Shown piece after piece: positions 4,165 to 6,259 of a DNA stretch of 6,259 nt. Numbering within the stretch: the first letter of the stretch is position 1; each line of letters starts with the position of its first letter. This DNA is from JBAZFF01 sp041653495. GTDB lineage: Bacteria > Patescibacteriota > Minisyncoccia > Minisyncoccales > RBG-13-42-11. The notes under the pieces are model-generated. The model saw nothing but the letters and a program-made list of their open reading frames with translations, searched no databases and was not told the origin of the DNA. Made by a program: the position numbers and the translations under genes. The stretch lies in NCBI GenBank assembly GCA_041653495.1, contig JBAZFF010000027.1:1-6259 (forward strand), in the 5' to 3' direction.

Positions 4165-4340
4165 GAGCCTTTCAGTGGGAGTGAAAAGCTGTAGAGGCTA
4201 TGGTTTAGGGAGGTATGCTGTAGAGACTGCAGTTAGGGTTAGAAACTGCAGAGAAAAGAAGAGTCTCTACAGACTGATGTATGTGGAAGGAGACTGCGGG
4301 AGGTCTTTCTCCTCCCTTTTCTTTGCAGTCTCTTTTCTTT
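4165..4340 (+). other. Composite structured intergenic element with terminator-like end (possible ncRNA)
   Basis: This gene-free gap between operons A and B can fold extensively. An outer stem CTGTAGAGACT/AGTCTCTACAG (4218-4228, 4262-4272) encloses CTGCAGTT/AACTGCAG (4227-4234, 4244-4251), sharing two bases. A second fold has outer arms GAGACTGC/GCAGTCTC (4290-4297, 4325-4332) around GGGAGG/CCTCCC (4298-4303, 4311-4316). Its inner stem is followed by TTTTCTTT and its outer stem by TTTTCTTTT, so both look like plus-strand terminators. Either it is a boundary insulator or a small RNA antisense to nothing in the window. No clear plus-strand promoter is seen. Confidence 0.45.
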
Positions 4341-4345
4341 TACAA

Positions 4346-4364
4346 ACTCCTATTTCTTTGGAGT
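4346..4364 (-). terminator. Weak terminator-like hairpin after operon A
   Basis: ACTCC (minus strand, 4364-4360) pairs with GGAGT (4350-4346) around 9 nt and is followed by TTGTAAAAG. It lies 11 bp past the stop of the last gene of operon A. The 5-bp stem and poor tail make it doubtful alone. It also carries the CTCCTATTTCTTTGGAG core reminiscent of the 39-bp element. Confidence 0.3.
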
Positions 4365-4374
4365 CTTCAAATCC

Positions 4375-4584
4375 TTAATCCTTAACCTGCAGGACAATAC
4401 CGTCTTGCACGAATACAGAACAATACCACCTATGAGGCTGAGGATAGTGCGGGCCTTCGATATACTCCCATCCGTCTCTCGCCGCAGGATATATTCCCAC
4501 GGAATAAACGGTGACCTTCTCTCCGTTCTTTACAGCTTCCTTTAAAGCTTTCTTCGTCTTGAAATTCGGGTCTACGTATGCCAT
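4375..4584 (-). CDS. Small conserved phage-type hypothetical protein (AYVDPN...EGPHYPxPHRWY)
   Basis: This 69-aa protein opens with AYVDPNFKTKKALKEAV (2-18), a turn and helix, then a strand (23-28, KVTVYS), the highly patterned motif EGPHYPQPHRWY (43-54), and a final strand pair (SVFVQDGIVLQV). I recall many phage and bacterial hypothetical proteins of the same length and pattern (YVxPNxKTKKALKEAV...EGPHYPxPHRWYAxVxVxDGxV). This was not checked, and none has a known function to me. The His, Pro and aromatic cluster could form a binding surface. It is the last gene of operon A. It starts one base after the TAA of the preceding gene (TAACATG), so it should be translationally coupled. Its ribosome binding site (GGGAG) lies in the repeat tail of that gene. 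Confidence 0.85.
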   Translation of the reverse strand: MAYVDPNFKTKKALKEAVKNGEKVTVYSVGIYPAARDGWEYIEGPHYPQPHRWYCSVFVQDGIVLQVKD

Positions 4585-4585
4585 G

Positions 4586-5017
4586 TTATTCTCCCTTCCC
4601 TTCTCTTGTTCCTTCTCCTGTTCCTTCTCTCCCTGCTTTAACTCTCGGTGGATCTTCGATTCTATAAAGCCGCAGAAGCGTTTCAGAATCGCTTTCGATA
4701 ATATCAGTGAAGGTGAGCCTCTGTACGCCGAAGTCTACTACCCGTTCCCGTGTGTTTACATAAATGATGCAGTGGGATATGCTGGGACGCGGAGAAGGGG
4801 ATATTCCATATTTAACATACCGTCCTGTACGAGACTCCCGCATTTGACAGAAGATCGTACTAACTAACTCAGGCGCTTCTATAGGAAACATCGTGCCCGA
4901 TACGTATATGGCAACAGCTACGTCGATAAGCAGCTGCTCGGCATCTTTATCTACTGTAAGCCAAACAGCCTCCATCATGTTTCCCTCGTGTATACAAATA
5001 CTTGCGGATTCTTTCAT
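4586..5017 (-). CDS. Paralogue B of a tandem pair, unknown function, with tetrapeptide-repeat tail
   Basis: This 143-aa protein is homologous to its upstream neighbour (5054-5470). Residues 1-16 (MKESASICIHEGNMME) are identical in both. Residues 82-122 (HCIIYVNT...LLRLYRIED) are clearly conserved, while the middle (17-80) is strongly diverged. The family is not recognised. It looks like a cytoplasmic alpha/beta protein with no signal peptide. The C-terminal 21 residues are low complexity (GREGTGEGTREGKGE), encoded by about three 12-bp direct repeats (4601-4636). That purine-rich DNA also provides the ribosome binding site for the next gene, which begins one base after this stop. An AAGGAG site lies 6 nt before the ATG. 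Third gene of operon A, 36 bp after its paralogue. Confidence 0.8.
   Translation of the reverse strand: MKESASICIHEGNMMEAVWLTVDKDAEQLLIDVAVAIYVSGTMFPIEAPELVSTIFCQMRESRTGRYVKYGISPSPRPSISHCIIYVNTRERVVDFGVQRLTFTDIIESDSETLLRLYRIEDPPRVKAGREGTGEGTREGKGE
4601..4636. repeat. 12-bp tandem repeat in the 3' end of 4586-5017
   Basis: Three units of TTCTC(T/C)TGTTCC (plus strand, third degenerate) start at 4601, 4613 and 4625. Each encodes four residues (G-T-x-E type), so length changes stay in frame. It lies just before the start of the next gene. Confidence 0.6.
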
Positions 5018-5053
5018 TCTCTTCTCCTTTTCTTTTTCCCTTTTCTTTTCCCG

Positions 5054-5470
5054 TTAAACCTCGGACCCAGAAGCCTCGTCCTCTCCCACATCTTCAATCC
5101 TATAAAGCTTCAAGAGTGTCTCATAAGGACATTCCACCACTTCACCGAAAGAAAATCTCTGAACTCCGAATTCTACTTCTCTCTCCAGTGTGTTAACGTA
5201 TATGGTGCAATGAGAATCTCCGGAGAGCAGAGAAAGAGAAATTCCAAAAGCTGGTATAATACTACTATCATCCGCAACGTGCCGATGAGAGACTAAAGCT
5301 AAAAATATGGCTGAGGGCAGCTCTACTATATCCCTGCTTCCTTCATAGCAGAACTGCTCAATTCCCTCAGCTACGTCAAGTATTAAGCGGTCTGTTCTGG
5401 TATCTGTCGAGATCCAGATACCCTCCATCATGTTTCCTTCATGAATACATATGCTTGCTGATTCTTTCAT
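5054..5470 (-). CDS. Paralogue A of a tandem pair, unknown function
   Basis: This 138-aa protein is not recognised. It shares an identical 16-residue N-terminus and a conserved C-terminal block (87-127, HCTIYVNT...LLKLYRIED) with the next gene, 4586-5017. The first 48 coding bases of the two genes differ at six positions, all silent, so the N-terminal peptide is held by selection while the central segment has diverged. The C-terminus is an acidic tail (GEDEASGSE). The start overlaps the stop of the upstream gene by 4 bp (ATGA), which implies coupled translation; a GGGGAG-type site lies just upstream inside that gene. Second gene of operon A. The tandem arrangement implies local duplication, perhaps for forming a heteromer or for functional diversification (inference). 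Confidence 0.8.
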   Translation of the reverse strand: MKESASICIHEGNMMEGIWISTDTRTDRLILDVAEGIEQFCYEGSRDIVELPSAIFLALVSHRHVADDSSIIPAFGISLSLLSGDSHCTIYVNTLEREVEFGVQRFSFGEVVECPYETLLKLYRIEDVGEDEASGSEV

Positions 5471-5799
5471 CTTTTTTTTCTCCCCTTTTCTTTTTCTTCT
5501 CTTTTCTCTTCTCTTTTCTCTTCTCTCTTACTTATCTCAAGGTTATGCTTCTCATACGTATAGAAGCCGAGATTAGCTAATGCTGGAGACACATTTAATG
5601 CATTCAAAAACGCCTCATAAATCTCAGTCTCATTCTTTCCCGTTACTACCACGTGCAGAGAGCATACAACTGCCTCGTAGTCTTCCCTTACCTGCGTATC
5701 CGGGGTTTTCACCAAGCATGTGACGAAGTAAGGCTCAACACGTCGAAATTTCGGGATTTCTTCAACATACTCGCCTCTGGTACTCTCTGTCATTTTCAT
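5467..5799 (-). CDS. Hypothetical protein with KREE-repeat C-terminal tail, first gene of operon A
   Basis: I do not recognise this 110-aa protein. Residues 17-55 look beta-rich (FRRVEPYFVTCLVKT, then YEAVVCSLHVVVTG) and are followed by a helix (57-68, ETEIYEAFLNAL), so a small alpha/beta domain of about 90 residues is likely. Residues 91-110 are a charged tail made of KREE repeats ending GRKKR, encoded by 12-bp tandem repeats that also carry the ribosome binding site of the next gene. The tail may be dispensable or may bind nucleic acid. The start at 5799 is chosen because a strong GAAGGAGG site lies 8-9 nt upstream; a second in-frame ATG two codons later is possible. The predicted leader is only about 14 nt. 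Confidence 0.8.
   Translation of the reverse strand: MKMTESTRGEYVEEIPKFRRVEPYFVTCLVKTPDTQVREDYEAVVCSLHVVVTGKNETEIYEAFLNALNVSPALANLGFYTYEKHNLEISKREEKREEKREEKEKGRKKR
5490..5524. repeat. 12-bp tandem repeat encoding the KREE tail
   Basis: CTTTTCTCTTCT (plus strand) is repeated exactly at 5501-5512 and 5513-5524, with an imperfect 11-bp copy at 5490-5500. On the coding strand it is pure purine, gives repeating K-R-E-E, and leads into the ribosome binding site of 5054-5470. Confidence 0.7.
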
Positions 5800-5819
5800 T
5801 TAAAAAACCTCCTTCTGTA

Positions 5820-5848
5820 AGTATACCAAAAAGAAAAACGAAAATCAA
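5820..5848 (-). promoter_or_regulatory. Extended -10 promoter of operon A
   Basis: On the minus strand TTGATT (5848-5843), 17 bp, then TATACT (5825-5820) preceded by TGG. The transcript should begin near 5813, so the leader is little more than the ribosome binding site. Layout and -35 sequence match the operon B promoter. Confidence 0.85.
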
Positions 5849-5879
5849 GAGAAAAGGGAAAAAAAAGTGAAAAAACCGA

Positions 5880-6145
5880 GCCTCGTTTATAACCCCGAAG
5901 GCTGTAGAGACTGCGGGATAGCGATTCCTGCTCTCTTCTAAAGAAAAGCCTCTACAGGATGTAGAGAGGGGAAGAGTCTCTGAAGGAGAGAAGAGACTGC
6001 AAAGAAAGGAAGAGACTGCAAAGAAAGGAAGAGAGAAAAAGGAAAGCTGAGCCTCTACAGTATGTGAAAGAAGAAAGAGACTCTGAAAGAGGAAAGAGCA
6101 GAAGAAAGAAGCAAGAGCAGAAGAAAGAAGAAAGAGACTGCAAAA
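5880..6145. repeat. Purine-rich intergenic repeat cluster upstream of operon A
   Basis: There is no credible gene. A 435-base open frame on the minus strand is only the low-complexity complement of these repeats. The cluster has CTGTAGAG (5902-5909) paired with CTCTACAG (5950-5957), and a tight perfect hairpin CTCTACA-3 nt-TGTAGAG (5950-5966). It also has GAGACTGCAAAGAAAG tandem repeats and another CCTCTACAG (6052-6060). From about 5960 to 6140 the plus strand is nearly all purine. Beyond 6145 I see only a degenerate 39-bp element. Confidence 0.55.
5990..6130 (+). repeat. Two 19-bp-period tandem repeat pairs
   Basis: GAAGAGACTGCAAAGAAAG occurs twice in tandem (5990-6008, 6009-6027), with a third start at 6028. 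A different sequence, AAGAGCAGAAGAAAGAAG, occurs at 6094-6111 and 6113-6130, again 19 bp apart. The same period with different sequence is notable. Confidence 0.6.
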
Positions 6146-6197
6146 AACCCTAGAGCACCCCACATCAAACCCACCCTCAGCTCTTAAACCCACGCCC

Positions 6198-6233
6198 ATC
6201 CTATGTTTCTGGAGTATTTGGAATTTTGAAGTC
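6198..6233. repeat. Degenerate copy of the 39-bp element
   Basis: ATCCTATGTTTCTGGAG is followed by TTTGGAATTTTGA, matching the CTCCTAT...GGGGAATTGAAATTTTGA pattern of copies 1-4 with several changes and a 1-bp insertion. It lies in the otherwise featureless right end of the window. Confidence 0.4.
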
Positions 6234-6259
6234 CTTAAAAAGAGTGAAGAAGGGAAAAA

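Noticed and set aside
5762..6199. 145-codon minus-strand open frame rich in Phe, Leu and Ser
   Set aside because: It is the complement of the purine repeat tract, overlaps the operon A promoter and the start of gene 5467-5799, and its apparent hydrophobicity comes only from poly-pyrimidine codons.

Overview
The window looks like an accessory stretch of a bacteriophage or large plasmid replicating in a bacterium. Promoters are sigma-70/sigma-A type (TTGAxT, 17-18 bp, TATAAT/TATACT, several with an extended -10 TG). Starts have AGGAG-type ribosome binding sites, the genetic code is standard, and base composition is moderately AT-rich. All ten genes are small (69-143 codons), tightly packed and mostly unrecognised. 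That fits phage early/accessory genes in a Bacillota-like host, but the host is an inference. There is no integrase, structural gene, rRNA or convincing tRNA.

Layout. Positions 1-1370 have no credible gene but are full of structure: perfect inverted repeats at 41-64, 229-242, 254-275, 283-299 and 372-388; a 17-bp long-range inverted repeat (447-463 with 521-537) ending in a T-tract; an 11-bp phased repeat array (597-662); a 22-bp alternating purine/pyrimidine tract (692-713) followed by an AT-rich stretch; and a hairpin-rich pyrimidine tract (985-1345). This could be a replication, partition or regulatory region. One plus-strand gene follows (1449-1688, a very acidic 79-aa protein) with a strong extended -10 promoter and a clean terminator. 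The rest is minus-strand and forms three compact operons, each with its own promoter: A (5799 down to 4375, four genes, including two tandem paralogues), B (4075 down to 3301, two genes, the second resembling the C-terminal domain of ribosomal protein bL12 with an insertion) and C (3059 down to 2032, three genes).

Between transcription units, but not between genes inside an operon, lies a family of short hairpins with arms such as CTGTAGAGACT/AGTCTCTACAG and GAGCCTC/GAGGCTC. It is accompanied by a separate 39-bp degenerate element (four good copies at 1142, 1257, 1812 and 1950, and a weaker one near 6198). These boundary elements are the most unusual feature of the window.

How the genes work together is unknown. 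Three proteins (2032-2319, 2688-3059, 4375-4584) resemble, from memory, small hypothetical proteins common on phages and mobile elements. The bL12-like protein hints at contact with the translation machinery, and the acidic protein could be a nucleic-acid mimic. Both functions are inference. Three genes end in charged low-complexity tails encoded by purine-rich DNA that also supplies the ribosome binding site of the next gene.
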